From Kribbella soli (GTDB lineage: Bacteria; Actinomycetota; Actinomycetes; Propionibacteriales; Kribbellaceae): 64,000 nt of DNA. Both the position numbers and the translations under genes were made by a program. The stretch lies in NCBI RefSeq assembly GCF_004331345.1, contig NZ_SJJZ01000004.1, positions 62,001 through 126,000 on the forward strand, read 5' to 3'. The notes below the pieces were generated by a model. That model saw only the letters and a list, made by a program, of their open reading frames with translations, was not told the DNA's origin and ran no database searches. Numbering within the stretch: position 1 is the first letter of the stretch; every line of letters starts with the position of its first letter. This document shows positions 34,531 to 42,943 of the stretch, piece after piece.

Positions 34531-35655
34531 CTAGCGGACCAGGCGGAAGAACGTGCGGATGTCGTTGACGAGGAGGTCGGGGGCCTCGAGGGCGGCGAAG
34601 TGGCCGCCTCGGGGGAACTCTGACCAGTGGATGATGTGGTGCCGGCGTTCAAGGACGCGGCGGATCGCTGGGTCGGTCGGGAAGACCGCGATGCCCGTCG
34701 GCACGCCCGGCTTCATGTCGTCGGCGGTTTGTCGGTTCTCGTAGTACAGGTTGGCGGAAGTTGCGCTGGTGTTGGTGAACCAGTAGATCGAGACGTCCGT
34801 CAGCAGGTGATCGAGGTCGACGGCGTCCTCGGGTAGTTCGCGTTCCGGGTCGGTCCACTCCCAGAACTTCTCCAGGATCCACGCCAACTGCCCGACCGGC
34901 GAGTCGCTCAGCGCGAACGAGACCGTCTGCGGCCGAGTCCCTTGCAACTCGGCGTACCCGGTGCCGACCGCACGCAACCGCTCGGCCCCAGCGAGCCGCT
35001 CACGCTCGACGTCGTTCAACCGCTCGCGATCTCCCGGTTCGAGCGCCGGATACGCCAGTCCGCCATTGATGTGTACGCCGACCACGTGCGCCGGATCCAC
35101 CTGTCCCAGCAGGGGCGAGACGACCGATCCCGTGTCGCCGCCTTGCGCCCCGTACCGCTCGTACCCCAGGCGACGCATCAGCTCCGCCCACGCGCGGGCG
35201 ATCCGCCCGTGATCCCAGCCGGACGTCAACGGCACCGAGAACCCGTGCCCCGGCACGGACGGCGCGACGACGTGGAACGCGTCGCGCGGATCCCCGCCGT
35301 ACGCCGCCGGATCGGTCAACGGCCCGAGCACCTCGAGGAACTCGGCCACGGACCCCGGCCACCCGTGCGTCAGCACCAACGGCAACGCACCCGGCTCCGG
35401 CGACCGCACGTGCAGGAAGTGGATCGTCTGCCCGTCGATCTCGGTCGTGTACTGCGGATACTCGTTGAGCCGCGCCTCCCAGGCCCGCCAGTCGTACGCC
35501 GCCCACCGCTCGACGACCCGCCGCAGATAACCGACCGGCACCCCCCGCTCCCACCCGTCCCCAGGTAGTTGCCGAGGCCAACGAACCCGCTCCAGCCGAC
35601 CCCTCAGTTCCGCGAGCTCCGCATCCGGCACCGCGATCCGGAACTCAGAGATCAT
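34531..35655 (-). CDS. epoxide hydrolase (alpha/beta hydrolase with EHN domain)
   Basis: The 374-residue enzyme has the N-terminal EHN domain (about 1-100; FRIAVPDAELAELRGRLERVRWP). The alpha/beta hydrolase core follows, with oxyanion motif HGWP (97-100), nucleophile Asp174 (GGDTGS) and catalytic His352 (RGGHFAALE). It should open epoxides to diols through an Asp-ester intermediate. ATG 35655 is chosen over an upstream in-frame start and overlaps the VOC gene's 3' end (stop at 35645), so the two are co-transcribed. Confidence 0.9.
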   Translation of the reverse strand: MISEFRIAVPDAELAELRGRLERVRWPRQLPGDGWERGVPVGYLRRVVERWAAYDWRAWEARLNEYPQYTTEIDGQTIHFLHVRSPEPGALPLVLTHGWPGSVAEFLEVLGPLTDPAAYGGDPRDAFHVVAPSVPGHGFSVPLTSGWDHGRIARAWAELMRRLGYERYGAQGGDTGSVVSPLLGQVDPAHVVGVHINGGLAYPALEPGDRERLNDVERERLAGAERLRAVGTGYAELQGTRPQTVSFALSDSPVGQLAWILEKFWEWTDPERELPEDAVDLDHLLTDVSIYWFTNTSATSANLYYENRQTADDMKPGVPTGIAVFPTDPAIRRVLERRHHIIHWSEFPRGGHFAALEAPDLLVNDIRTFFRLVR

Positions 35656-35992
35656 GCGCCCGCTCGTGCAGCGGCTCGTACAGCCCGACCTCGCCCCCAC
35701 CCGGCAACCGGAACGCCGTCAGCACACCCCATTGCTGCCGCTCGACCGGCCGCACGAACTCGACGCCGAGCGCCGACAGGTCTGCCATCGTCTGCTCGAG
35801 GTTGTCGCACATCAACAGCATCTCGTGCGACCCGGTCTCCGCCGGATGCAACGCGACTTCGGCCGGCGGCAGCTTGAAGATCAGCCACCCGTGCCCCGCG
35901 TCCACGGACGGGTACTCCAGCACGTCCCGGAAGAAGGCTCGGTCCGCGTCGGCGTCGGTGCTGTAGATGATCACATGCGCTCCGTTGATCAT
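35645..35992 (-). CDS. VOC-superfamily (glyoxalase/dioxygenase-fold) protein
   Basis: The 115-residue protein has the paired beta-alpha-beta-beta-beta units of the VOC fold (MINGAHVIIYSTDADADRAFFRDVL, VEFVRPVERQQWGVLTAFRLPGGGEVGLYEP). His6 and Glu109-type metal ligands are plausible. ATG 35992 is chosen because it starts the first strand; an upstream in-frame start would add 25 unrelated residues. It precedes and overlaps the epoxide hydrolase gene, and is divergent from the NmrA-like gene 29 bases away. Confidence 0.82.
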   Translation of the reverse strand: MINGAHVIIYSTDADADRAFFRDVLEYPSVDAGHGWLIFKLPPAEVALHPAETGSHEMLLMCDNLEQTMADLSALGVEFVRPVERQQWGVLTAFRLPGGGEVGLYEPLHERAHDL

Positions 35993-36021
35993 CTTGAGCA
36001 CTGTAGCCGGGAATACCGACA

Positions 36022-36822
36022 GTGGCTGGGCAGGTTGCCGAGAAGGTGATCCTCCTGACTGGCGCAACGGGCAACGTCGGCCGCGAACTGGCCGCGCTAC
36101 TGCCGGAGGCGCGTCCTCTCGACCGCTCCTCCGGTGCCGATCTCGCCCGGCCCGAGACGCTCGATCTGGAGGGCGTCGACTCCGTCTTCCTGGTCTGGCC
36201 GTTCCTCACATCCGACGGTGCGAATGCGGTGCTGACCAAGATCGCGCAGCATGCGCGGCGGGTTGTCTATCTGTCGTCCTCGGCAGTCCGGTTCGGGGCT
36301 GACACGGATCCGATCACGCGGCTGCATGCCGATCTGGAGAAGGCCGTGCAGGCGTCCGGGCTGGAGTGGACAGTCCTGCGCGCGGACACGTTCGCGTCCA
36401 ACGCACTCGGTTGGGCGGGGCAGCTCAAGGCCGGCGACGTCGTACGTGGACCGGACAGCGCCGCCACCGCGGTGATCGACCCCGCGGACATCGCCGCGGC
36501 CGCTGCCGCCGTACTGCGTGATTCGCAACCCGGCACCACCCACACGCTGACCGGTCCCGACGTACTCAGCCGGGCCGATCAGGTGCGGATCCTCGGCGAC
36601 GTGCTCGGCCGTGAGTTGACGTTCGACGCGACCCCGTTCGACGACGCGCGATCGCAACTGCTCGCGGACGGTCGCCCGCCGGCGCTCGTCGAGGCGCTCA
36701 TCGGCAGCGCCCAGAACCGCCCAGTCTCCGACCTCATCACCACGACCGTCCAGGACCTCACCGGCCGGCCCGCACGCAGCTTCCGCGCCTGGGCCGACCG
36801 GAATCTCGCAGCCTTCGGCTGA
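36022..36822 (+). CDS. NAD(P)-binding NmrA-like reductase/regulator
   Basis: The 266-residue protein has a Rossmann signature LLTGATGNVGREL (11-23) and an atypical SDR core (VVYLSSSAVRFG, WTVLRADTFASN) as in NmrA/QOR2-like proteins. It lacks an obvious YxxxK, so it may sense redox state or reduce quinones. It starts with GTG 36022. Its TGA stop abuts the stop of the converging ferredoxin gene in TGATCA (36820-36825) with no space between them. Confidence 0.82.
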   Translation: MAGQVAEKVILLTGATGNVGRELAALLPEARPLDRSSGADLARPETLDLEGVDSVFLVWPFLTSDGANAVLTKIAQHARRVVYLSSSAVRFGADTDPITRLHADLEKAVQASGLEWTVLRADTFASNALGWAGQLKAGDVVRGPDSAATAVIDPADIAAAAAAVLRDSQPGTTHTLTGPDVLSRADQVRILGDVLGRELTFDATPFDDARSQLLADGRPPALVEALIGSAQNRPVSDLITTTVQDLTGRPARSFRAWADRNLAAFG

Positions 36823-37017
36823 TCAGTCCTCGACGACGATCGCGAGGGCCGGGCAGACGGCCGCTGCCTGGTGGACGTCGGCGGCGAGATCCTCCGGTGG
36901 GTTGTCGTTGAGAAGGACGACGATGCCGTCCTCGTCACGCTGGTCGAAGACGTCGACGGCCGCGGTGACGCACTGCCCCGACGCGACGCACTTGTCCTGG
37001 TCGATGATGATCTTCAT
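36823..37017 (-). CDS. 3Fe-4S ferredoxin, P450 electron donor
   Basis: The 64-residue protein has three cysteines (Cys10, Cys16, Cys55; KCVASGQC and VCPALAI), the single-cluster 3Fe-4S pattern of actinobacterial P450-associated ferredoxins. GAGGAG precedes ATG 37017. It follows the P450 stop by 14 bases, and with the reductase gene upstream it completes a class I electron chain: NAD(P)H to reductase, ferredoxin, then P450. Confidence 0.92.
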   Translation of the reverse strand: MKIIIDQDKCVASGQCVTAAVDVFDQRDEDGIVVLLNDNPPEDLAADVHQAAAVCPALAIVVED

Positions 37018-37031
37018 AGTGGCTCCTCTGA

Positions 37032-38231
37032 TTACCAGGTGACGGGCAGCGAGTGGACGCCGTACACGGATCCGTCGTGCTTGAACGGGATCTCGTCCAG
37101 CTCGGCCGCCCGGCGCAGGGTCGGAATGCGGCGGTAGAGGGTGCTGTAGACGACCTGCAGCTCCATCCGCGCCAGTGGTTGCCCCAGGCACTGATGTACG
37201 CCGAAGCCGAACGCCACGTGGTGCCGGGCGTCGCGGTGCAGGTCGAGCGTGTCCGGGTCCGGGAACGCCGACGGGTCCCGATTGCCGATGTCGTTCGGGA
37301 AGATCAGGCCCTCGCCGGCCTTGATCACCTGGCCGTCGAGCTCGATGTCCTCGAGCACTGCGCGGCGGCGGCCGTTGTGGGTGATGTTCAGGTACCGCAG
37401 CAACTCCTCGACCGCACCCGCGACCACCTTCGGATCATCGGTTTCCTGCAACACGGCCAGCTGCGGCGGGTGCTCCAGCAGCGCAAGGGTGCCGAGGGCA
37501 ATCATGTTGGCGGTGGTCTCGTGCCCGGCGAGAAGCAGCAGCACGCCCATCCCGGCCGCGTCCTGTCGGGCCAGTTCACCGGCCTTGACCCGCTCGGTCA
37601 GCCCGGACAGCAGATCGTCGCCCGGGTTCTCGAGCTTCTCGCCGACCAGGTTGTACAGGTAGGCGCCCAGATTGCCGTGCGCCTGACCGCGCTCCTCGGG
37701 CGTCGCGGTGAGACTGATCAACTGCTTGCTGTTCTGCTGGAAGAAGTCGTGGTCCGCGTACGGGACGCCGAGCAGCGTGCAGATCACCAGCGACGGCACC
37801 GGCAGCGCGAACGCTTCCATCAGGTCGACCGGCTTCGGTCCGGCCAGCAGGTCGTCGATCAGCCCGTCGACGATCTTCTGCACCGCCGGGCGCATCGCCT
37901 CCACCCGCTTGATCATGAAAGGCGCGGTGACCATTCGGCGCAGCCGGGCGTGCTCCGGATCGTCCATCAGGATGAATCCGATCCCGACACCGTCGTCGGA
38001 CTTCGGCGCCATCGCGGTCTGGCTCGGATACCCGGGAGTGGAGACGTCCGCACTGAGGCGCGGATCGGCGAGCAGCTTGCGCTGATCGGCGTACCGCGTG
38101 ACCAGCCAGGCGGTCTTGTCGAAGACCTGCACCTTGACCAGGGCCGCCTCGTCCTGCAGCTCGCGCAGCTTCGGCGGTGGATCGAACGGGCAGCCTTCCG
38201 CCCGGGTCATCGGATAGACAGGAGTAGTCAT
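37032..38231 (-). CDS. cytochrome P450, class I bacterial type
   Basis: The 399-residue monooxygenase has the I-helix oxygen motif AGHETT (235-240), ExxR (Glu276-Arg279) and the heme-thiolate loop FGFGVHQCLG with Cys348. The N-terminus (RAEGCPFDPPPKL) is like CYP105 and related actinomycete families. It is the third gene of a minus-strand unit tetR, ferredoxin reductase, P450, ferredoxin. The substrate cannot be read from the sequence; the divergent MFS pump suggests a xenobiotic or secondary metabolite. Confidence 0.93.
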   Translation of the reverse strand: MTTPVYPMTRAEGCPFDPPPKLRELQDEAALVKVQVFDKTAWLVTRYADQRKLLADPRLSADVSTPGYPSQTAMAPKSDDGVGIGFILMDDPEHARLRRMVTAPFMIKRVEAMRPAVQKIVDGLIDDLLAGPKPVDLMEAFALPVPSLVICTLLGVPYADHDFFQQNSKQLISLTATPEERGQAHGNLGAYLYNLVGEKLENPGDDLLSGLTERVKAGELARQDAAGMGVLLLLAGHETTANMIALGTLALLEHPPQLAVLQETDDPKVVAGAVEELLRYLNITHNGRRRAVLEDIELDGQVIKAGEGLIFPNDIGNRDPSAFPDPDTLDLHRDARHHVAFGFGVHQCLGQPLARMELQVVYSTLYRRIPTLRRAAELDEIPFKHDGSVYGVHSLPVTW

Positions 38232-38254
38232 ACAAGTCCTTCCCCAGAGAGGTC

Positions 38255-39400
38255 TTACGCGTGCACCAGGTGGTGCCGGTGCAGGCGGGTCTGTTTCGGC
38301 ATGTTCCAGCCGAGGACGGCGACGACACGGCGGTCCCGGCGGTAGTGGACGACGAACCGGCGTTCGTCGAGGTTGCCTTCAGCAACGGTCACTTCGGCGG
38401 CTTCCGACGGCCGGCCGTGGACCTGGATCTTGGTGGCGAACTGGTCGGTCCAGAAGTACGGCACTGGGCGATAGGGCTGTGCGTCGCCGAGGATGTTCGC
38501 CGCGACACAGGCCGCCTGCTCGGTGGCGTTGGTCCGATTCTCCAAGCGCAGCAGGGAGTCCTCGTGCTGCCATCGCGCCACGTCACCGGCCGCGTAGATC
38601 CCTTCGGCCGCACGGCAGCGGGCATCACACACCACCCCGTTGTCGAGCCGCAGGCCGCTGTCCGCGAGCCAGTCCGTCGCGGGCACGGCGCCGAGCGCCA
38701 CAACGACGACGTCAGCGGGCAGCACCTCACCGGTCTCCAGCCGTACGCCGGTCACCCGGCCGTCCTCGTCCGTCAGCCCGGTCACCGCCGTACCGAGCTT
38801 CAGATGCACCCCCTCGGAGGCGTGCAACTCCTCGAGCAGCCCGGCAACCACCGGACCGAACTGGCTCTGCAACGGCGCCGCCTGCGGCCCGGCCATCGTG
38901 ACGGACAGGCCCATTTTCCGCGCCGTAGCAGCGATCTCGGCCCCGAGTACGCCGTCACCCACGACGACCACCCGGGATGCCTCCAGCAGGTCCTTCCGCA
39001 GCGCGGCGGCATCGTCCAACGTCCGCAGCACATGGACCCCGTCGAGCCCGCCCTGGTCCGGCAGCACCCGGGCTCGCAATCCGGTCGCGATCACCACCGC
39101 GTCCGCCTGCAGTTCCCGTCCCGACGCCGTGTGCACGGTACGACGCTCCACGTCGAGGCCGACGGCGGAGTCACCGAGAACGAATTCGGCCTCGAGCGCC
39201 GAGAGCATCGTGTCCGGCCGGAGCCTGGTCCGGTCCTCGTCCCAATCCCCGCAGAGGAACTGCTTGGACAGCGGCGGCCGGTCGTACGGCAGATGCCATT
39301 CGGCACCGAGAACCGTGATCGGTTCTCGATATCCCTTGCGCCGAAGGGATTCCACCGTCGACAACCCGGCCGCGGACGCACCGACGACCAGCACACTCAT
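38255..39400 (-). CDS. FAD-dependent ferredoxin reductase (rhodocoxin/putidaredoxin-reductase type)
   Basis: The 381-residue flavoprotein has an N-terminal FAD loop VGASAAGLSTVESLR (6-20), YDRPPLSKQFL near 39-49, ATGLRAR, an NAD loop VVVGDGVLGAEIAATAR near 143-159, and AAGDVARW near 270. ATG 39400 overlaps the tetR stop (39397-39400). It should pass electrons from NAD(P)H to the 3Fe-4S ferredoxin two genes downstream. A much longer upstream open frame on this strand is only a shadow of tetR. Confidence 0.92.
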   Translation of the reverse strand: MSVLVVGASAAGLSTVESLRRKGYREPITVLGAEWHLPYDRPPLSKQFLCGDWDEDRTRLRPDTMLSALEAEFVLGDSAVGLDVERRTVHTASGRELQADAVVIATGLRARVLPDQGGLDGVHVLRTLDDAAALRKDLLEASRVVVVGDGVLGAEIAATARKMGLSVTMAGPQAAPLQSQFGPVVAGLLEELHASEGVHLKLGTAVTGLTDEDGRVTGVRLETGEVLPADVVVVALGAVPATDWLADSGLRLDNGVVCDARCRAAEGIYAAGDVARWQHEDSLLRLENRTNATEQAACVAANILGDAQPYRPVPYFWTDQFATKIQVHGRPSEAAEVTVAEGNLDERRFVVHYRRDRRVVAVLGWNMPKQTRLHRHHLVHA

Positions 39401-40044
39401 GCAGTCACCGGAGCGGTCCACAGACCGACGATGCCGTCGATGAGCCCGTCCGCCATCTCCTGCCAGGTCGCTCGCGCGGTCGGCGTGCCCTCGGCCAGGG
39501 CCCGTTCGAACTCGGCGGTCATCTGGATGATCAGATGCCGGGCCATGTCGTTGCGTTCGAGCCTGACCGGCAACGGCAGGTTGGCCAGGCAGACATTGAG
39601 GCCTTCCAGGAGCTGCTGCAGTGTCGGTGAGGTGAGCGACTCCTCGATCTGGATCTGCCGCAGTGACGGATCGTTCATCAGCTGGGCGCTGAACCTGGCC
39701 AGCCAGCACGGCGTGCCGAGGCTGCCCATGTGGTCGGTGGCGGACCGCACCAGAACGGTCACCCAGTCCCGCACGTCCGGCGTCGGCCCGAGCTCGGCCA
39801 GCAGCTCCTTGCGCCGCTCCTCGATCGGCTCGGAGTGCTTGCGCACGATCGCCCGAACCAGATCCGTCTTGGTCCCGAAGTGGTAGCCGACCGCAGTGTT
39901 GTTGCCCTGCCCGGCCGCCTCGCTGATCTGCCGGTTCGACACCTCGTGCACACCGCGCTCGGCGAACATCCGCTCCGCCGTGGTCAGGATCAGCTCGCGG
40001 GTGGCGTTCACCCGCACCGCTCGCACGTCTTTCGCCATCATCAT
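39397..40044 (-). CDS. TetR-family repressor of the P450/MFS divergon
   Basis: The 215-residue protein has an N-terminal TetR HTH (about 10-58; ILTTAERMFAERGVHEVSNRQISEAAGQGNNTAVGYHFGTKTDLV). ATG 40044 is chosen because it overlaps the stop of the short leader ORF as TGATG; GTG 40050 would add two residues. The C-terminal domain is of the large TetR_C class. It heads the P450 operon and is divergent from the MFS pump, with two palindromes in between that are its likely operators. Confidence 0.9.
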   Translation of the reverse strand: MMMAKDVRAVRVNATRELILTTAERMFAERGVHEVSNRQISEAAGQGNNTAVGYHFGTKTDLVRAIVRKHSEPIEERRKELLAELGPTPDVRDWVTVLVRSATDHMGSLGTPCWLARFSAQLMNDPSLRQIQIEESLTSPTLQQLLEGLNVCLANLPLPVRLERNDMARHLIIQMTAEFERALAEGTPTARATWQEMADGLIDGIVGLWTAPVTA

Positions 40045-40160
40045 CACCACTTCACCGGCACTTCCCGGAGCCCACCGACTGCGAGCCCCTCAACCGGACG
40101 TAAGTGGATCGCATCGACCGGCGGGATCGGGTAGTCCACGATCTCGTCACTGTCCGTCAC
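40044..40160 (-). CDS. 38-codon leader ORF resembling a cytochrome P450 N-terminus
   Basis: The ORF starts with GTG 40160 behind a strong GGAGGT (40169-40174, eight-base spacer) and ends in TGATG, sharing its last base with the tetR ATG. The peptide contains DYPIPPVDAIHL and LREVPVKW, which fits the Y-P-x-P...L-R-x-x-x-P-V start of many bacterial P450s, then stops. It may be the remnant of a deleted P450 gene kept as a translational leader, or a true small peptide. Ribosome-binding site and coupling are seen directly; the P450 resemblance is my reading. Confidence 0.55.
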   Translation of the reverse strand: MTDSDEIVDYPIPPVDAIHLRPVEGLAVGGLREVPVKW

Positions 40161-40211
40161 TGGAAATCACCTCCGAGTTGATTTCCTCTCCAGCTTGCCC
40201 GCTGGACTTGT

Positions 40212-40233
40212 TTAAGTCAACTGCCTGACTTAA
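40212..40233. promoter_or_regulatory. candidate TetR operator 1 (perfect inverted repeat)
   Basis: TTAAGTCA and TGACTTAA (40212-40219, 40226-40233) flank six bases. It lies between the tetR leader ORF and the divergent MFS gene, nearer the tetR side. The repeat is perfect and AT-richer than its surroundings. Confidence 0.7.
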
Positions 40234-40250
40234 CGTATGGTTGCACAAAC

Positions 40251-40264
40251 CAACTATCTAGTTG
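40251..40264. promoter_or_regulatory. candidate TetR operator 2 (CAACTA-TC-TAGTTG)
   Basis: A perfect 6-bp dyad with two central bases lies five bases upstream of the MFS ribosome-binding site. AACTA/TAGTT half-sites are common in TetR-family operators next to efflux genes. Its sequence differs from operator 1, so two different proteins or two modes of binding are possible. Confidence 0.65.
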
Positions 40265-40279
40265 TCCCGGAGGCTCCCG

Positions 40280-41737
40280 ATGTCCGCTACCCCCACCGAC
40301 CTGGGCGAGGCGCCACCAGCGCCGGTACGCACCGGTGCCGTCGTCCCGGTGCTCGCCTCGGCCGGTATCACGGTCGCGCTGATGCAGACCCTGGTGATCC
40401 CCCTGGTCCCTGAGCTGCCGCGCCTGCTGAACGCCTCGGCCGCCGGCACCGCCTGGGCGATCACCGCAACGCTGCTCGCAGCCGCGGTCGCGACCCCGAT
40501 CATGGGCCGCCTCGGCGACATGTACGGCAAGCGCCGGATGCTGCTGATCAGCGTCGGCATGCTGATCGCGGGCTCGGTCGTCGCCGCACTCAGCAGCTCG
40601 CTGGTGCCGATGATCGCGGGCCGCGCCCTGCAGGGCCTGGCCGCGGGTGTGATCCCGCTCGGCATCAGCATCATGCGCGACGAACTGCCGTCCGAGAAGC
40701 TCGGTACGGCGACCGCGCAGATGAGCGCCTCACTCGGCGTCGGCGGTGCGCTGGGCCTGCCCGCGGCCGCGTTGCTCGCGGAGAACTTCAACTGGCACAC
40801 GCTGTTCTGGCTGTCGGCCGCCCTCGGCGCGATCGTGTTCGTGCTGGTAGTGCGGTTCGTCCCGGAGTCGGCGGTACGCTCCGGCGGCCGGTTCGACGTA
40901 CCCGGCGGGCTGGGGCTTTCGATCGGCCTGATTTCGTTGCTGCTGGCAATCTCTCAGGGAGCCGACTGGGGCTGGACCGACGGGCGGACGCTCGGCCTGT
41001 TCGCGCTCGCGGTGGTCGCGTTGCTCACCTGGGGCTGGTGGGAGCGTCGTACCAGCGAGCCGCTCGTCGACCTGCGCACGACCGCTCGTCCGCAGGTGCT
41101 GCTGACCAACCTGGCGTCGATGGTGTTCGGGTTCGCGATGTTCGCGATGTCACTGGTGCTGCCGCAGCTGCTACAGATGCCCAAGGCAACTGGTTTCGGG
41201 CTCGGCCAGTCGATGCTGGCATCCGGCCTGGTGATGGGCCCGTCGGGTCTGATCATGCTGGTCGCCGCACCCTTCTCGGCGAAGATCTCCAAGACCCGCG
41301 GGCCGAAGGTCACGCTGATGCTCGGCGCACTCGTGGTCGCGGCCGGGTACGGCGTGGGCAGCGTGCTGATGAGCTCGGTCTGGCAACTCGTGCTGGTGTC
41401 GCTGCTGATCGGCGCGGGCATCGGCCTGGCGTACGGCGCGATGCCCGCGCTGATCATGAGCGCGGTACCGGTCTCGGAGACCGCGGCCGCGAACAGCTTC
41501 AACACCTTGATGCGGTCGATCGGCACCTCGGTGTCCAGCGCGGTCGCCGGCGTGATCCTCGCGAACCTCACGATCAGCCTCGGCGGCTACACCCTGCCCT
41601 CGCAGAGTGGCTTCCGGGTCGTCCTGCTGATCGGCGCCGGCGCGGCGTTGACTGCACTGGCCATCGCCTCGTTCATCCCGACCCGCCGGGCCGAGGCCCC
41701 GGTCGCGATGGAGGCCGAGGTCGCGGCCCGGGCCTAG
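40280..41737 (+). CDS. MFS efflux transporter, DHA2 (14-helix) type
   Basis: The 485-residue protein has about 14 hydrophobic helices, motif A GRLGDMYGKRRML (about 79-91) and the motif C-like GVGGALGLPAAALL, features of proton-driven drug exporters. GGAGG at 40269-40273 fixes ATG 40280. It is divergent from the tetR-P450 operon and probably exports the P450 substrate or product. The stop is shared in CTAG with the converging hydrolase gene. Confidence 0.9.
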   Translation: MSATPTDLGEAPPAPVRTGAVVPVLASAGITVALMQTLVIPLVPELPRLLNASAAGTAWAITATLLAAAVATPIMGRLGDMYGKRRMLLISVGMLIAGSVVAALSSSLVPMIAGRALQGLAAGVIPLGISIMRDELPSEKLGTATAQMSASLGVGGALGLPAAALLAENFNWHTLFWLSAALGAIVFVLVVRFVPESAVRSGGRFDVPGGLGLSIGLISLLLAISQGADWGWTDGRTLGLFALAVVALLTWGWWERRTSEPLVDLRTTARPQVLLTNLASMVFGFAMFAMSLVLPQLLQMPKATGFGLGQSMLASGLVMGPSGLIMLVAAPFSAKISKTRGPKVTLMLGALVVAAGYGVGSVLMSSVWQLVLVSLLIGAGIGLAYGAMPALIMSAVPVSETAAANSFNTLMRSIGTSVSSAVAGVILANLTISLGGYTLPSQSGFRVVLLIGAGAALTALAIASFIPTRRAEAPVAMEAEVAARA

Positions 41738-42303
41738 GCGAGGAAGGCGAGGGTGCGCTCGAGCACGAGCTTCGCCGCAGCCTCGTCGTAACCGGGGAGG
41801 GATGAGTCGGCGAACAGGTGCTCTTTGCCTGGGTACAGGAACAGTTCAGCTTTGTCGGTGGTGGCGACCAGGGCCTTGGCAGCGTCCAGGTCGCCGCCTT
41901 CCTCGGTGAAGAAGGGGTCCTCGTCCATGCCGTGAACCTGCACCGGTACGCCGTCCGGCCAGGAACCGAACTCCTCGACAGGCAGACACGAGTAGTAGAA
42001 GAGCGCGCCGACGGCCCCGGCGCGAGTCTGCGCCAACTGCTGGGCAGGCACGACACCGAGCGAGAACCCGGCGTACACGACGTTCGACGGCAGGCTCTGC
42101 GCCGCCTGGACTCCGCGCTCCGCGATCACACCGAAGCCGGTGGCCCGCGCGTAGTCCATCCCCTCATCAAGCGTCGCGTAGGTGTTGCCCTCGTACAGGT
42201 CCGGCGTGTGCACGGTGTGGCCCGCCTGCCGGAGCTCGTCGGCGAACGCCTTCACCCCTTCGGTCAGCCCCTGCGAGTGGTGGTACAGCACGACCTCGGC
42301 CAT
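41734..42303 (-). CDS. dienelactone-hydrolase-family alpha/beta hydrolase with Ser nucleophile
   Basis: The 189-residue protein has the short DLH-type alpha/beta fold: nucleophile elbow GFSLGV, Asp in HGMDEDPFF and His in GKEHLF. Classical dienelactone hydrolases use Cys; here it is Ser, so a general esterase-like activity is possible. ATG 42303 is chosen (GGAG six bases upstream); ATG 42306 and a longer start at 42336 are alternatives. It is divergent from an ArsR-like regulator 59 bases away. Confidence 0.82.
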   Translation of the reverse strand: MAEVVLYHHSQGLTEGVKAFADELRQAGHTVHTPDLYEGNTYATLDEGMDYARATGFGVIAERGVQAAQSLPSNVVYAGFSLGVVPAQQLAQTRAGAVGALFYYSCLPVEEFGSWPDGVPVQVHGMDEDPFFTEEGGDLDAAKALVATTDKAELFLYPGKEHLFADSSLPGYDEAAAKLVLERTLAFLA

Positions 42304-42361
42304 CATCAGCTCCAATGATCCAAATATCCCGAACAATCCGCGATGCTAGTCTATTCGAACC

Positions 42362-42943
42362 ATGTCGATCAACAGACCGGTACCGGATTACGAGCTCGCG
42401 GACACCGTCAAGCTGACCACCGCGGAGCAGGTGCGGGCGATCAGTGATCCGCTCCGGACGACGATTCTCGGGCTGCTGCACGAGCGGGCCGCGACCGTGA
42501 CGGAGCTGGCCACGGCGGTCGGGCGGCCGAAGAGCACGGTCGCGCACCACGTGAAGGTGCTCGCCGACGCGGGCATCCTGCAGGTGGTCCGGACCCGGCG
42601 GGTGCGGGCGATCGAAGAGCGGTTCTACGGGCGTGCCGCGCGGATGTTCTTCGTCGGACTCGGCCGGCAGGGCAGCGACGGGCAGCTGCCGCACGACTTC
42701 AACGACTTCGAGGTCGCGGCCGAGGAGTCCAAACCCGCGTACGACGCGGGTGAGATGCGCTCTTTCATCCGGCACGCCCGCATTCCCGAGGAGCGTGCCG
42801 CGGAGTTCTGGCAGCAGGTGGACGCGCTGATCCACACCTTCGACCAGCTCCCCCGCGCCGGCGATACGACGTACGGCTTCACCGTCGGTCTCTACCCGAT
42901 CGGCGACTACCCGACGCTGCCGCCGGCCGAAGACGAGGCCTGA
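42362..42943 (+). CDS. ArsR-type winged-HTH regulator
   Basis: The 193-residue protein has an ArsR/HTH_20-type domain (about 18-85; QVRAISDPLRTTILGLLHERAATVTELATAVGRPKSTVAHHVKVLADAGIL). No metal-binding Cys cluster is present, so it is not a classical metal sensor. It is divergent from the DLH-type hydrolase. Its last 37 bases overlap the converging marR gene. Confidence 0.85.
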   Translation: MSINRPVPDYELADTVKLTTAEQVRAISDPLRTTILGLLHERAATVTELATAVGRPKSTVAHHVKVLADAGILQVVRTRRVRAIEERFYGRAARMFFVGLGRQGSDGQLPHDFNDFEVAAEESKPAYDAGEMRSFIRHARIPEERAAEFWQQVDALIHTFDQLPRAGDTTYGFTVGLYPIGDYPTLPPAEDEA

